Shown here one piece after another: positions 6,549 to 14,602 of a DNA stretch of 36,837 nucleotides; position 1 is the first letter of the stretch; the number at the start of each line of letters is the position of its first letter. The notes under the pieces are model-generated. The model was given only the letters and a program-made list of their open reading frames with translations, did not search any database and was not told where the DNA came from. The stretch comes from Intestinibacillus sp964580155. GTDB lineage: Bacteria > Bacillota > Clostridia > Oscillospirales > Butyricicoccaceae. The DNA lies in the NCBI GenBank assembly GCA_964580155.1, contig CAZOJP010000018.1:1-36837 (forward strand). Direction: 5' to 3'. A program made the translations under genes and the position numbers.

Positions 6549-8432
6549 TTGACATGGGATGCAGGACAATATGATGTGGCGGTGATCGGCGCGGGGCATG
6601 CGGGCATTGAAGCGGCGCTCGCCTGCGCGCGGCTCGGGCTGCGCACGCTGTGCTTTACAATCAATCTGGACGCGGTCGGCAACATGCCGTGCAACCCTGC
6701 CATCGGCGGCACGGCAAAGGGGCATCTGGTGCGCGAAATTGACGCGCTCGGCGGCGAAATGGCCAAGGCGGCGGATGCCGCGTGCATCCAGTACCGCATG
6801 CTCAACCGCGGCAAGGGCCCTGCGGTGCACTCGCTGCGCGCGCAGGCGGATCGCATTGCGTACCGCGCATATATGAAGCACGCGCTCGAAAAGCAGGAGA
6901 ATGTGTTTTTAAAGCAGGCGGAAATCACCAAAATCCACACGGAAAACGGCGCGGTGCGCGCGGTTGAAACCCAGATGGGCGCGGTGTACGGCGTGCGCGC
7001 CGCGATCGTGTGCTCGGGCACCTACCTGCGCGGACGCATCATCATCGGGGAGCACTTCCGCGAGGGCGGCCCGGACGGCATGTTCGCCGCGATCGGTCTG
7101 ACCGACTGCCTGCGCGAGCTCGGACTCAACCTGCTGCGCTTTAAAACCGGCACGCCTGCGCGCGTCAACCGCCGCTCGGTGGATTTTTCCGCGCTCGAGG
7201 TGCAGTACGGCGAGGAGGACGTCATCCCGTTCTCGTTCGAGACCGAGAGCGCGCCGCCCAACCGCGCGGTGTGCCACATGACCTATACAAACGAAAAGAC
7301 GCACGAAATCATCCGCGCGAATTTGGACAGATCGCCCATTTACTCGGGCAAAATCGAGGGCATCGGCCCGCGGTACTGCCCATCGATTGAGGATAAGGTG
7401 GTGCGCTTTGCGGACAAGGCGCGCCACCAGCTGTTCCTCGAGCCGATGGGACTGGACACCGAGGAGCTGTATGTGCAGGGCTTTTCCTCCTCCATGCCCG
7501 AGGAGGTGCAGATGAAAATGATGCGCACGGTCGCAGGGCTGGAGCATGCCGAGGTCATGCGTCCGGCATACGCGATCGAGTACGATCTGATCGATCCGCT
7601 GGAGCTGCTGCCCACGCTGGAGACGATCAAGATTTCCGGTCTGTACGGCGCAGGGCAGTTTTGCGGCTCGTCGGGCTATGAGGAGGCGGCGGCGCAGGGG
7701 CTTGTCGCGGGCATCAACGCCGCGCTCAAGCTGACGGGCAAGCCGCCCCTGGTGCTCGACCGCGCGGACGGCTACATCGGCACGCTGATTGACGATCTGG
7801 TGACGTGCGGCGCAAACGAGCCCTACCGCATGATGACCTCGCGCTCGGAATACCGGCTGCTGCTGCGGCAGGACAATGCCGATTGCCGTCTGGTGCCGAT
7901 CGGCGTGCGCGTCGGGCTGAACTCCGCGGAGCGCGGGTCGCGTGTCGCGGCGAAATATGCGCGCGTTCAGGCGGAAATTGCGCGTCTGGGCACGGTCACG
8001 GTCGGCCCGAGCGCACAGGTGCAGGCATTTTTGCGCGAACGGGGCAGCACGCCGCTGAAATCGGGCGCGTCCCTGCTCGAGCTGCTGCGCCGCCCCGAGC
8101 TGGGGTATGAGGCGCTCGCCGCGTTCGACCCCGACCGTCCGGATTTGTGCCATGCCGAGCGCGAGCAGGTGGAAATTTCGGTCAAGTACGCAGGCTATAT
8201 CGAGCGGCAGCAGCGCGATGTCGAGCAGTTCCGCAAGCTCGAGGGGCGCGCCCTGCCGCAGGACATCGACTATCAGGCGGTGCCCTCGCTGCGCATCGAA
8301 GCGCGGCAAAAGCTCGAGCAGGTCAGACCGATCAGCTTCGGGCAGGCAAGCCGCATTTCCGGCGTGTCGCCTGCGGATATGACCGCGCTGATGATTTATA
8401 TTGAGCAGCGCGAACAGGGGGGCCGGACATGA
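6549..8432 (+). CDS. mnmG: tRNA uridine-5-carboxymethylaminomethyl modification enzyme MnmG
   Basis: MnmG (GidA) is the FAD-dependent partner of MnmE in wobble uridine modification. From the chosen start it has 627 residues. The dinucleotide-binding motif VIGAGHAG lies at about 11-18, followed by CNPAIGGTAKGHLVREIDALGG, the FKTGTPARV segment and the C-terminal helical MnmE-binding domain. I prefer TTG 6549, with AAAGGGG at 6533-6539, because the family begins a few residues before YDVAVIGAG. An in-frame ATG at 6510 would add 13 unconserved residues and has no ribosome site. The stop overlaps the rsmG start (ATGA). Confidence 0.96.
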   Translation: MTWDAGQYDVAVIGAGHAGIEAALACARLGLRTLCFTINLDAVGNMPCNPAIGGTAKGHLVREIDALGGEMAKAADAACIQYRMLNRGKGPAVHSLRAQADRIAYRAYMKHALEKQENVFLKQAEITKIHTENGAVRAVETQMGAVYGVRAAIVCSGTYLRGRIIIGEHFREGGPDGMFAAIGLTDCLRELGLNLLRFKTGTPARVNRRSVDFSALEVQYGEEDVIPFSFETESAPPNRAVCHMTYTNEKTHEIIRANLDRSPIYSGKIEGIGPRYCPSIEDKVVRFADKARHQLFLEPMGLDTEELYVQGFSSSMPEEVQMKMMRTVAGLEHAEVMRPAYAIEYDLIDPLELLPTLETIKISGLYGAGQFCGSSGYEEAAAQGLVAGINAALKLTGKPPLVLDRADGYIGTLIDDLVTCGANEPYRMMTSRSEYRLLLRQDNADCRLVPIGVRVGLNSAERGSRVAAKYARVQAEIARLGTVTVGPSAQVQAFLRERGSTPLKSGASLLELLRRPELGYEALAAFDPDRPDLCHAEREQVEISVKYAGYIERQQRDVEQFRKLEGRALPQDIDYQAVPSLRIEARQKLEQVRPISFGQASRISGVSPADMTALMIYIEQREQGGRT

Positions 8433-9139
8433 GAGACACACTGGAGCGCGGGCTGCGCCTGCTCGATCCGCAGACTTGTCCACAGGCTGTGGATAAGCTG
8501 ATGGCGTTCTGCGGCATGCTGCTGGAAAAAAACAAGGTGATGAATCTGACCGGCGCGAAGGACCAGGCCGAAGTCATCGAAAAGCACTTTTTGGACTGCG
8601 CCGCAGCGTTTACGCCGCTCGATTTGTCGGGAAAGCGCGTGATTGACGTGGGCTGCGGCGCGGGCTTTCCGGGCATGCCGCTCGCGCTGCTGCATGCGCA
8701 GGGGCAGTTTACGCTGCTCGATGCACTCGGCAAGCGCATCGCGTTTTTGCAGTCGTGCATCGACGCGCTGCCCGTGCCCAATGCGTGCGCGGTGCATGCG
8801 CGCGCGGAGGAATATGCGGCGGCGCACCGTGAGGAGTACGATGTCGCGACCTCGCGCGCGGTGGCAAACCTGAGCATGCTCAGCGAGCTGTGCCTGCCGT
8901 TTGTGCGCGTCGGCGGTGTGTTTGCCGCGATGAAGAGCACGGGCAGCGACGACGAGCTGGCGCAGGCCGCGTACGCGATTGGGGTGCTCGGCGGCACGCT
9001 CGAAGCCGTGCGCGACTATGAAATTCCGCTGACCGGTGTGCGGCAGCGGCTCGTGCTCATCCGCAAGACCGCGCCCACACCGGCGCAGTATCCGCGCCGC
9101 TTTGCCAAGATCAGCGCCGCGCCGCTCGCCGCGCGCTGA
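8429..9139 (+). CDS. rsmG: 16S rRNA (guanine527-N7)-methyltransferase RsmG
   Basis: RsmG (GidB) methylates N7 of G527 in 16S rRNA using S-adenosylmethionine. The 236-residue protein shows the family pattern NKVMNLTG near 35-42, HFLDC at 53-57, and the SAM-binding motif VIDVGCGAGFPGMPLALL at 71-88. The ATSRAVANLSML segment that follows is also typical. It overlaps mnmG by four bases, so the two are translationally coupled. Codons 16-23 contain an inverted pair of DnaA boxes (8476-8496), listed separately. Confidence 0.97.
   Translation: MRDTLERGLRLLDPQTCPQAVDKLMAFCGMLLEKNKVMNLTGAKDQAEVIEKHFLDCAAAFTPLDLSGKRVIDVGCGAGFPGMPLALLHAQGQFTLLDALGKRIAFLQSCIDALPVPNACAVHARAEEYAAAHREEYDVATSRAVANLSMLSELCLPFVRVGGVFAAMKSTGSDDELAQAAYAIGVLGGTLEAVRDYEIPLTGVRQRLVLIRKTAPTPAQYPRRFAKISAAPLAAR
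8476..8496. promoter_or_regulatory. Inverted DnaA-box pair inside rsmG
   Basis: TTGTCCACA (8476-8484, one mismatch) and a perfect reverse-strand TGTGGATAA (8488-8496) are separated by three bases within the 5' end of rsmG. The pair has the same layout as the pairs at 2180-2200 and 6318-6338. Confidence 0.5.
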
Positions 9140-9142
9140 AGC

Positions 9143-9156
9143 GTTTCCCGAGAAAT
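9143..9156. promoter_or_regulatory. Possible Noc-binding site upstream of noc
   Basis: GTTTCCCGAGAAAT matches the Bacillus Noc-binding consensus ATTTCCCGGGAAAT at 12 of 14 positions. It lies four bases after rsmG and about 210 bases upstream of the noc-like gene. Autoregulation or nucleation of Noc spreading is possible; binding is inferred only. Confidence 0.35.
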
Positions 9157-9279
9157 ATTACCCGATGTTATATTGACAGACTGTAATATTTTATGCAAAT
9201 AAAACGCGGAAAATATGCGGAAATGCGTCATTACCGTCATTTGCATGGCCGATCTGTCGAGAAATGCGAGCGAAATTCC

Positions 9280-9307
9280 TTTACAAAGTGGTTAAAAATG
9301 GTATTCT
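9280..9307 (+). promoter_or_regulatory. Possible noc promoter
   Basis: TTTACA (9280-9285) and TATTCT (9302-9307) are separated by 16 bases, 58 bases upstream of the noc start. The surrounding rsmG-noc gap (9140-9364) is AT-rich compared with the genes. Confidence 0.4.
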
Positions 9308-9364
9308 GGTTACAGGGAGCAATGAAAACCGCCCCAAACTGACACCTTGGAGGAGGAACCGTCC

Positions 9365-10174
9365 ATGCCAATCCCGTTTCTGGATACCGTGCGGCCGCTC
9401 AGAAAGATCAAGATCGCCTCGATCAGCCGGAATCCGTACCAACCGCGCAAAAACTTTGACAAAGAGGCGATCGACCGGCTTGCAGACAGCATCCGGCAAT
9501 ACGGCGTGCTCAATCCGCTGACCGTGCGGCGGGTCGACGCGGGATATGAGCTGATTGCAGGGGAGCGCCGTTTGCGCGCATCCCGCATCGCAGGGCTGAG
9601 CGAGGTGCCGTGCATCGTCATCAACGCGGACGAGGAGCAGAGCTCGGCGATTGCGCTCGTGGAAAATCTGCAGCGGCGCGACCTGGATTTCTTTGAAGAA
9701 GCGTGGGGCTACAAGCGGCTGATCGAGCTGCACGGGCTGACGCAGGAGGAGGCCGCGCGCCGCGTCGGCAAGACGCAGAGCGCGGTTGCGAACAAGCTGC
9801 GTCTGCTCAAGCTGTCGCCGCGCAATATGCAGCTGGTGCGCGACGGCAACCTGACCGAGCGGCACGCGCGCGCGGTGCTGCGTCTGCCCGAGGAGGAGCG
9901 GCGGCTCGCCGCGACGCAGCACATCATCGACCACGAGCTGAACGTCAGCCGGAGCGAGCAGTACATCGACAGGCTGCTGACCGAGCAGGAGCCCAAGGTG
10001 CCCGAGCGCCACATCACGCGGTTCATCAAGGATGTAAGATTTTTCCTCAACACGGTCGACAAGGCGGTGGACATCATGCAGCAGGCAGGTGTCGGCGCGC
10101 GGGTCGAACGGGAGGAGCAGGATGGCGAGCTGCTGCTGCGCATCATCATCCCGAACGCACACAACACCAAGTAG
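9365..10174 (+). CDS. noc: Nucleoid occlusion protein Noc-like ParB-family protein
   Basis: Noc is a CTP-dependent DNA-binding ParB paralogue that keeps division septa off the nucleoid. The 269 residues show the CTP-binding boxes GERRLRAS at 66-73 and ENLQRRDL at 100-107, and a recognition helix region KTQSAVANKLRLLKL at 136-150. The Q in TQS and the K in ANKL are the residues that separate Noc from ParB specificity; the ParB encoded downstream has KSRPAVANALRLL here. Start ATG 9365 has GGAGGAGG ahead of it; a TTG at 9347 would place that ribosome site inside the gene. The N-terminus (MPIPFLDTVRPLRKI) is short and could be a membrane-binding amphipathic helix. Confidence 0.85.
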   Translation: MPIPFLDTVRPLRKIKIASISRNPYQPRKNFDKEAIDRLADSIRQYGVLNPLTVRRVDAGYELIAGERRLRASRIAGLSEVPCIVINADEEQSSAIALVENLQRRDLDFFEEAWGYKRLIELHGLTQEEAARRVGKTQSAVANKLRLLKLSPRNMQLVRDGNLTERHARAVLRLPEEERRLAATQHIIDHELNVSRSEQYIDRLLTEQEPKVPERHITRFIKDVRFFLNTVDKAVDIMQQAGVGARVEREEQDGELLLRIIIPNAHNTK

Positions 10175-10186
10175 CAGCATCAAAAA

Positions 10187-10202
10187 CGTTTCACGTGAAA
10201 CA
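10187..10202. promoter_or_regulatory. parS site 1
   Basis: CGTTTCACGTGAAACA matches the bacterial parS consensus TGTTTCACGTGAAACA at 15 of 16 positions. It lies just after noc. ParB should load here and spread. Confidence 0.9.
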
Positions 10203-10222
10203 CTAGGAAGGCAGCCTAGCGA

Positions 10223-10238
10223 TGTTTCACGTGAAACG
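10223..10238. promoter_or_regulatory. parS site 2
   Basis: TGTTTCACGTGAAACG matches parS at 15 of 16 positions. It lies 36 bases from site 1, with a small inverted repeat (CTAGG..CCTAG) between the two. Confidence 0.9.
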
Positions 10239-10266
10239 TTTTTTGTTTGTCACCGCAAAAACCCAA

Positions 10267-10282
10267 TGTTTCATGTGAAACA
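10267..10282. promoter_or_regulatory. parS-like site 3 with CATGTG centre
   Basis: TGTTTCATGTGAAACA has perfect parS arms but T instead of C at one central position. It lies 14 bases upstream of the parA -35 element, where bound ParB could affect parAB transcription. Confidence 0.75.
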
Positions 10283-10295
10283 TTTTGTGCCGCTG

Positions 10296-10323
10296 TTGAA
10301 ACCCGCGCGATGTGTGCTATAAT
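10296..10323 (+). promoter_or_regulatory. parA promoter
   Basis: TTGAAA (10296-10301) and TATAAT (10318-10323) are separated by 16 bases, 40 bases before the parA start codon. Confidence 0.7.
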
Positions 10324-10363
10324 AAGAGAGGACAAAAGCACATAACGGAACGGGAGAAAGACT

Positions 10364-11128
10364 ATGGCGAAAATTATCGCATTTGCAAACCAGAAAGGCG
10401 GCGTCGGCAAAACCACAACCGCAGTGAATCTGGCGGCTGCGCTCAGCGAGCAGGGCAAGCGCATTATGATTTGCGACTTTGACCCGCAAGGCAACGCAAC
10501 CTCGGGCTTCGGCGTGGACCCGCGTTCCCTGGAATACAGCATTTATGATGCGCTGGTCGAGGACGATTTGGATCCGCACCGCTGCATTATCAAGACCAAG
10601 TGGGTGGATCTGATCGGTGCAAATGTCAATCTGGCGGGCGCGGAGCTCGTACTCATCGGAATGGAGCAGCGCGAATATCGCCTGCGCGCCGTGCTGGAGC
10701 GCGTGCGCGACGAGTACGATTACATCCTCATCGACTGTCCGCCCTCGCTCGGACTGCTCACGCTCAACTGTCTGTGTGCGGCGGACAGCTTTCTGGTGCC
10801 GCTCCAGTGCGAATATTATGCGCTGGAAGGGCTGACGCAGCTGATGAGCACGGTGCGCACGGTGCAAAAGGCGCTCAATAAGGGCATCCGGCTCGAGGGT
10901 GTGCTGCTCACAATGTTTGACGGACGGACAAATCTGTCCATTCAGGTGGTGGAAGAAGTCAAAAAGCACTTCGGCAGCCAGGTTTATGCAACCGTTGTGC
11001 CGCGCAATGTGCGCCTGTCCGAGGCGCCGAGCCACGGGCAGCCGATCACGGCATACGACCGATATTCGCGCGGCGCGGAAGCATATATGCGGCTTGCGGA
11101 GGAGTTTTTAGAGAAAAACAAAGGGTAA
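10364..11128 (+). CDS. parA: Chromosome partitioning ATPase ParA (Soj)
   Basis: ParA/Soj is a deviant Walker ATPase that binds DNA nonspecifically as an ATP dimer and works with ParB-parS to segregate origins; in Bacillus it also controls DnaA. The 254 residues begin with the deviant Walker A motif KGGVGKTT at 11-18, including the signature lysine. They also contain DFDPQGNATSG near 39-49 and the Walker B region YILIDCPPSLG. Length is typical. It has its own promoter and is followed by parB after 12 bases. Confidence 0.97.
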   Translation: MAKIIAFANQKGGVGKTTTAVNLAAALSEQGKRIMICDFDPQGNATSGFGVDPRSLEYSIYDALVEDDLDPHRCIIKTKWVDLIGANVNLAGAELVLIGMEQREYRLRAVLERVRDEYDYILIDCPPSLGLLTLNCLCAADSFLVPLQCEYYALEGLTQLMSTVRTVQKALNKGIRLEGVLLTMFDGRTNLSIQVVEEVKKHFGSQVYATVVPRNVRLSEAPSHGQPITAYDRYSRGAEAYMRLAEEFLEKNKG

Positions 11129-11140
11129 GGGCGGTGTATA

Positions 11141-12013
11141 ATGGCAAAAGCGGTACACAGAAGTGGACTTGGAAAAGGGCTGACCGACCTGTTCGGCGGG
11201 GAGGAGCTGGCGCGGGAGGAGCGCGAAGGCGCAGGCATCTCGACGATCTCGATGACACTGATCGAACCGAACCGCGACCAACCAAGAAAAATTTTTGACC
11301 CCGACGCGATGGCGGAGCTGACCGAGAGCATCCGCGTGCACGGTGTAGTCACGCCGATTACGGTGCGCAAAACCGAAAACGGGTATTTTCAAATCATCGC
11401 GGGTGAGCGGCGCTGGCGCGCGGCGCGCGGCGCAGGGCTGACCGAGATCCCCGCAATGGTGCTCGATGTGACCGACGAGCAGGTGATGGAGCTTGCGCTC
11501 ATCGAAAACCTGCAGCGGCAGGATCTGAACCCGATTGAAGAGGCCGAGGGCTACGAGTCGCTGATGCAGGGCTTCGGCATGACGCAGGACAAGGTCGCGG
11601 AGCGCGTGGGCAAGTCGCGCCCTGCGGTCGCGAACGCGCTGCGCCTGCTCGCGCTCGATGAGGACACGCGCCGCATGGTGGCGGAGGGTCGCCTGTCCGG
11701 CGGCCACGCGCGCGCGGTGCTGTCCATCCGCGACGAGGCGCTGCGCCCCGAAGCGGCGAAGAAAATAGAGGGCATGTCGGTGCGGCAGGCGGAAAGCCTT
11801 GCCAAACGGCTCAATAAGGGGCAAAAGGCCGAGGAACAGCCCTCCCAGACGCAGGTGGACTACATCGCGGAGCTGGAAAAGCAGCTTGAAAGCCGGCTGG
11901 GCCGGCGCGTGACCATCCAAACCGGCAAAACCCACGGCATGCTGTCGCTTGAATTTTACGGAAACGAAGACCTTGAGCGGCTGAGCGATGCGCTCGGCGG
12001 CGTACAGATCTAA
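11141..12013 (+). CDS. parB: Chromosome partitioning protein ParB (Spo0J)
   Basis: ParB binds parS, uses CTP to clamp and slide on DNA, and recruits condensin and ParA. The 290 residues carry the ParA-interacting N-terminal stretch GLGKGLTDLFG at 9-19, the CTP boxes GERRWRA at 88-94 and ENLQRQDLNP at 122-131, and a ParB-type recognition region KSRPAVANALRLL at 158-170. A C-terminal dimerisation domain follows. Four parS-like sites lie in the window, three within 1 kb upstream. Its stop codon overlaps the ribosome site of the next gene. Confidence 0.97.
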   Translation: MAKAVHRSGLGKGLTDLFGGEELAREEREGAGISTISMTLIEPNRDQPRKIFDPDAMAELTESIRVHGVVTPITVRKTENGYFQIIAGERRWRAARGAGLTEIPAMVLDVTDEQVMELALIENLQRQDLNPIEEAEGYESLMQGFGMTQDKVAERVGKSRPAVANALRLLALDEDTRRMVAEGRLSGGHARAVLSIRDEALRPEAAKKIEGMSVRQAESLAKRLNKGQKAEEQPSQTQVDYIAELEKQLESRLGRRVTIQTGKTHGMLSLEFYGNEDLERLSDALGGVQI

Positions 12014-12023
12014 GGAGGAAACG

Positions 12024-12611
12024 ATGGAAGAGCAAGACAAGATGCAGGAGAGCGAATGCGCCAAAAAGCATTCCAAGCGGTTTTTGGTCGTCTATATCAT
12101 CGGCTTGTTTTCGGTTGCGCTCGTGCTCATCCTGCTGAGCTATTTGACGCAGGTGCGCGCGAACAAGCAGCTCGCCACGCTGCAGGATCAGGTGACGACC
12201 CAGACCACGGTCGCACAGGGCGCGCAGCAGCAAATTCAGCAGCTGCAAACCACGCTGGAGGAGCAGCAGAAAAAGCTCGCCGTGCAAAGCGACGCAATCG
12301 CGACGGTGCGTGCACAGCTTGCGGTGGCCGAGGGCGAAAAGATGGTGGATGCGGTCAATCTGCTGCACGAGCGGTATACCGCGCTCGATGCCCTGCAGCA
12401 GGTGCGGCGCATGGCAGCGGCGCAGGATTTGGCCGGTGCACAAGAGCTGGCGAATAAAATGATTCAAAACTACGGCATTGACAGACTGCTGCCGCCCGAC
12501 GGCGACAACGAGGTGCTGATCGGGCAAAACGCGGTTGAGTTCCGCGATTTGTGCGCGCAGCTCGGCGTGGACGCGATTTATACCGCGGAGACCGGGATCG
12601 CCGCGCCCTGA
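12024..12611 (+). CDS. Single-pass membrane coiled-coil protein of the parAB operon
   Basis: I do not recognise a named family. The 195-residue protein has a charged N-terminus (1-18), one membrane segment (about 19-41, FLVVYIIGLFSVALVLILLSY), then a Gln-rich heptad-like region (about 43-112) that predicts a coiled coil. The soluble C-terminal domain carries alternating hydrophobic residues. The ATG at 12024 is chosen because AAGGAGG (12012-12018) overlaps the parB stop; an in-frame ATG at 11988 lies inside parB. Its tight coupling to parA-parB suggests a membrane-facing role linked to the cell cycle, but this is inference only. Confidence 0.85.
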   Translation: MEEQDKMQESECAKKHSKRFLVVYIIGLFSVALVLILLSYLTQVRANKQLATLQDQVTTQTTVAQGAQQQIQQLQTTLEEQQKKLAVQSDAIATVRAQLAVAEGEKMVDAVNLLHERYTALDALQQVRRMAAAQDLAGAQELANKMIQNYGIDRLLPPDGDNEVLIGQNAVEFRDLCAQLGVDAIYTAETGIAAP

Positions 12612-12669
12612 TGCGGCGGCAAATACGATAAAAAAATCAATTTTAGGGTATAAGAAGGAGAACGAAACC

Positions 12670-13953
12670 ATGCTGGACATTAAACTGGTCCGAACCAATC
12701 CGGAGCTCGTCCGGGAGAACATCAAGAAGAAGTTTCAGGACGAAAAGCTGCCGCTTGTCGATGAGATCCTCGAGCTGGACGCGAAATTCCGCGCCGCGCG
12801 CGGCCGTGCAGACGAGCTGCGCGCACAGCGCAACGCGCTTTCCAAGCAGATCGGCGGACTGATGGCCAAGGGGCAGAAGGACGAAGCCGAGGCCGCCAAG
12901 GCGCAGGTGAAGGACATGGCGGACGAAATGGCGCAGCTGGCAGAGGACGAAAAGACCTATGCCGCCGAGGTGCGTCAGCGCATGATGGTCATCCCGAATA
13001 TCATCGACCCGTCCGTGCCGATTGGCAAGGATGACGCGGAAAATGTGGAGATCGAGCGCTTCGGCGAGCCGGTCGTGCCCGATTACGAGGTGCCCTACCA
13101 TGTGGATATTATGGAGAAGTTCGCGGGCATCGATCTGGACGCTGCGCGCCGCACCTCGGGCAACGGCTTTTACTATCTGGCAGGCGACATTGCGCGTCTG
13201 CACTCGTCCATTTTGTCCTATGCGCGTGATTTTATGATTGGCCGCGGCTTCACCTATTATATTCCGCCTTATATGATCCGCTCCGACGTGGTGACCGGCG
13301 TCATGTCCTTTGCAGAGATGGAGAACATGATGTATAAGATTGAGGGCGAGGATCTCTACCTCATCGGCACCTCGGAGCACTCCATGATCGGCAAGTTCAT
13401 TGATACGATCAACGAGGAGGACACGCTGCCGCAGGCGCTGACGAGCTATTCGCCCTGCTTCCGCAAGGAAGTCGGCGCGCACGGCATTGAGGAGCGCGGT
13501 GTTTATCGCATTCATCAGTTTGAAAAGCAGGAAATGGTCGTGGTGTGCGCGCCCGAGGAAAGCCCGATGTGGTATGACAAGCTGTGGCAGAACACGGTCG
13601 ATTTCTTCCGCACGCTGGACATTCCGGTGCGCACGCTCGAGTGCTGCTCGGGTGATTTGGCCGATCTCAAGGTCAAGTCCTGCGATGTGGAAGCGTGGTC
13701 TCCGCGTCAGAAGAAGTATTTCGAGGTCGGCTCGTGCTCCAATCTCGGCGATGCACAGGCGCGCCGTCTGGGCATCCGCGTGCGCGGAAAGGACAGCAAG
13801 GAGCTGTTTTTTGCCCACACGCTCAACAACACCGTGGTTGCGCCTCCGCGGATGCTCATTGCATTTTTGGAGAACAACCTGCAGGCGGACGGCTCGGTGC
13901 GCATTCCGGAAGCGCTGCGGCCCTACATGGGCGGTCAAGACGCCCTCCGCTAG
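12670..13953 (+). CDS. serS: Seryl-tRNA synthetase, divergent motif 2/3 type
   Basis: This class II enzyme charges tRNA-Ser and tRNA-Sec with serine. The 427 residues have the long tRNA-binding coiled-coil arm (about 25-105) and the class II core: TSEHSMIG at 234-241 in place of the usual TAEVPLT region, motif 2 CFRKEVG at 263-269 with RIHQFEKQE at 280-288, and motif 3 with R394 in NNTVVAPPR. Common bacterial SerRS has CFRSEAGSAGRDTRG and NGSG..GR/PR, so this copy is divergent. It also has a cysteine-rich segment (C325, C326, C338, C356). Start ATG 12670 follows GAAGGAG. The GC-rich repeat begins within 20 bases of the TAG stop. Confidence 0.92.
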   Translation: MLDIKLVRTNPELVRENIKKKFQDEKLPLVDEILELDAKFRAARGRADELRAQRNALSKQIGGLMAKGQKDEAEAAKAQVKDMADEMAQLAEDEKTYAAEVRQRMMVIPNIIDPSVPIGKDDAENVEIERFGEPVVPDYEVPYHVDIMEKFAGIDLDAARRTSGNGFYYLAGDIARLHSSILSYARDFMIGRGFTYYIPPYMIRSDVVTGVMSFAEMENMMYKIEGEDLYLIGTSEHSMIGKFIDTINEEDTLPQALTSYSPCFRKEVGAHGIEERGVYRIHQFEKQEMVVVCAPEESPMWYDKLWQNTVDFFRTLDIPVRTLECCSGDLADLKVKSCDVEAWSPRQKKYFEVGSCSNLGDAQARRLGIRVRGKDSKELFFAHTLNNTVVAPPRMLIAFLENNLQADGSVRIPEALRPYMGGQDALR

Positions 13954-14095
13954 CCCCTCACAGGGGTAGGTACTGTCGATTCCGGGCGGCTGAGCGCCGC
14001 TTTTTCCGGAATCGGGACGGCCGCGCGCGGCGCGGGACGGGGGCACCTCGCCGGTGCGGGCACTGTCGCCTGTGGGCGGGACGGGGGAGCCATCT
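13954..14095 (+). repeat. Modular GC-rich repeat after serS
   Basis: After the serS stop come CCCCTCACAGGGG and then the 36-base nested hairpin at 13978-14013 (outer arms GATTCCGG/CCGGAATC, inner GCGGC/GCCGC, unpaired TTTTT). A GCGCGGGACGGGG element follows, then the 22-base unit CTCGCCGG-T-GCGGGCACTGTCG at 14047-14068. In the serS sense direction the order (stop, unit or hairpin, CGGGACGGGG) is the same as after dnaA and the GDPD-like gene. Confidence 0.85.
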
Positions 14096-14121
14096 GACAC
14101 AACAAGAAAGGACATCTGAGT

Positions 14122-14586
14122 ATGGACAATGCAATGGGACGCGACTGCGAAAAGCAGGAGGAGCGCTATCAGTTCGATCACTTCACACGCGGCGACGCGC
14201 TGCGGCTTGGACTGAAGCTCAACGAAAACGCACAGGAATATTCCGATCCGGTCGCGATCGAAATCACCCTCAACGGCCTGACCGTCTTTCGGTACATGCC
14301 CGAGGGGACAACCGCGGACAACGCGCTCTGGCTGCGCCGCAAGCGCGCCAGCGTGGATTTGACGCAAATATCCTCGCTGCACTTTGCTTCGCGGCTCGAA
14401 GCCAACGGCGAAACGCTGGAAGACCACAAGCTCGACCCCTGCGCATACGCGGCCTGCGGCGGCGGCTTTCCCATCCTGCTGCGCGGAACAGGCGCGGTCG
14501 GCAGCATCTGCGTATCCGGTCTGCCGCATCTTGATGATCATCGGCTGGTCATCGATACGCTCGCGGAGTTCCTCTCCGTGCGGTAA
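14122..14586 (+). CDS. UPF0303 / GlcG-HbpS-like heme-binding domain protein
   Basis: The 154 residues match the UPF0303 pattern: DALRLGLKLNENA near 22-34, PVAIEITLNGLTVFRYMPEGTT, the NALWLRRKRASV segment, YAACGGGFPI near 109-118, and GAVGSICVSGLPHLDDHRLV near the end. Relatives belong to the GlcG/HbpS superfamily, some of which bind or degrade heme; the true function of this branch is unsettled. The ATG at 14122 follows AGAAAGGACATC. It stands alone between the serS repeat and a strong convergent terminator. Confidence 0.88.
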   Translation: MDNAMGRDCEKQEERYQFDHFTRGDALRLGLKLNENAQEYSDPVAIEITLNGLTVFRYMPEGTTADNALWLRRKRASVDLTQISSLHFASRLEANGETLEDHKLDPCAYAACGGGFPILLRGTGAVGSICVSGLPHLDDHRLVIDTLAEFLSVR

Positions 14587-14602
14587 CGACGCAAAAAGCG
14601 GC

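Noticed and set aside
6909..8483. Leftward frame of over 500 codons antisense to mnmG
   Set aside because: It is a shadow frame of MnmG with atypical composition and no ribosome site.
13101..13109. TGTGGATAT inside serS as a DnaA box
   Set aside because: It is a single one-mismatch site in coding sequence with no partner box nearby.
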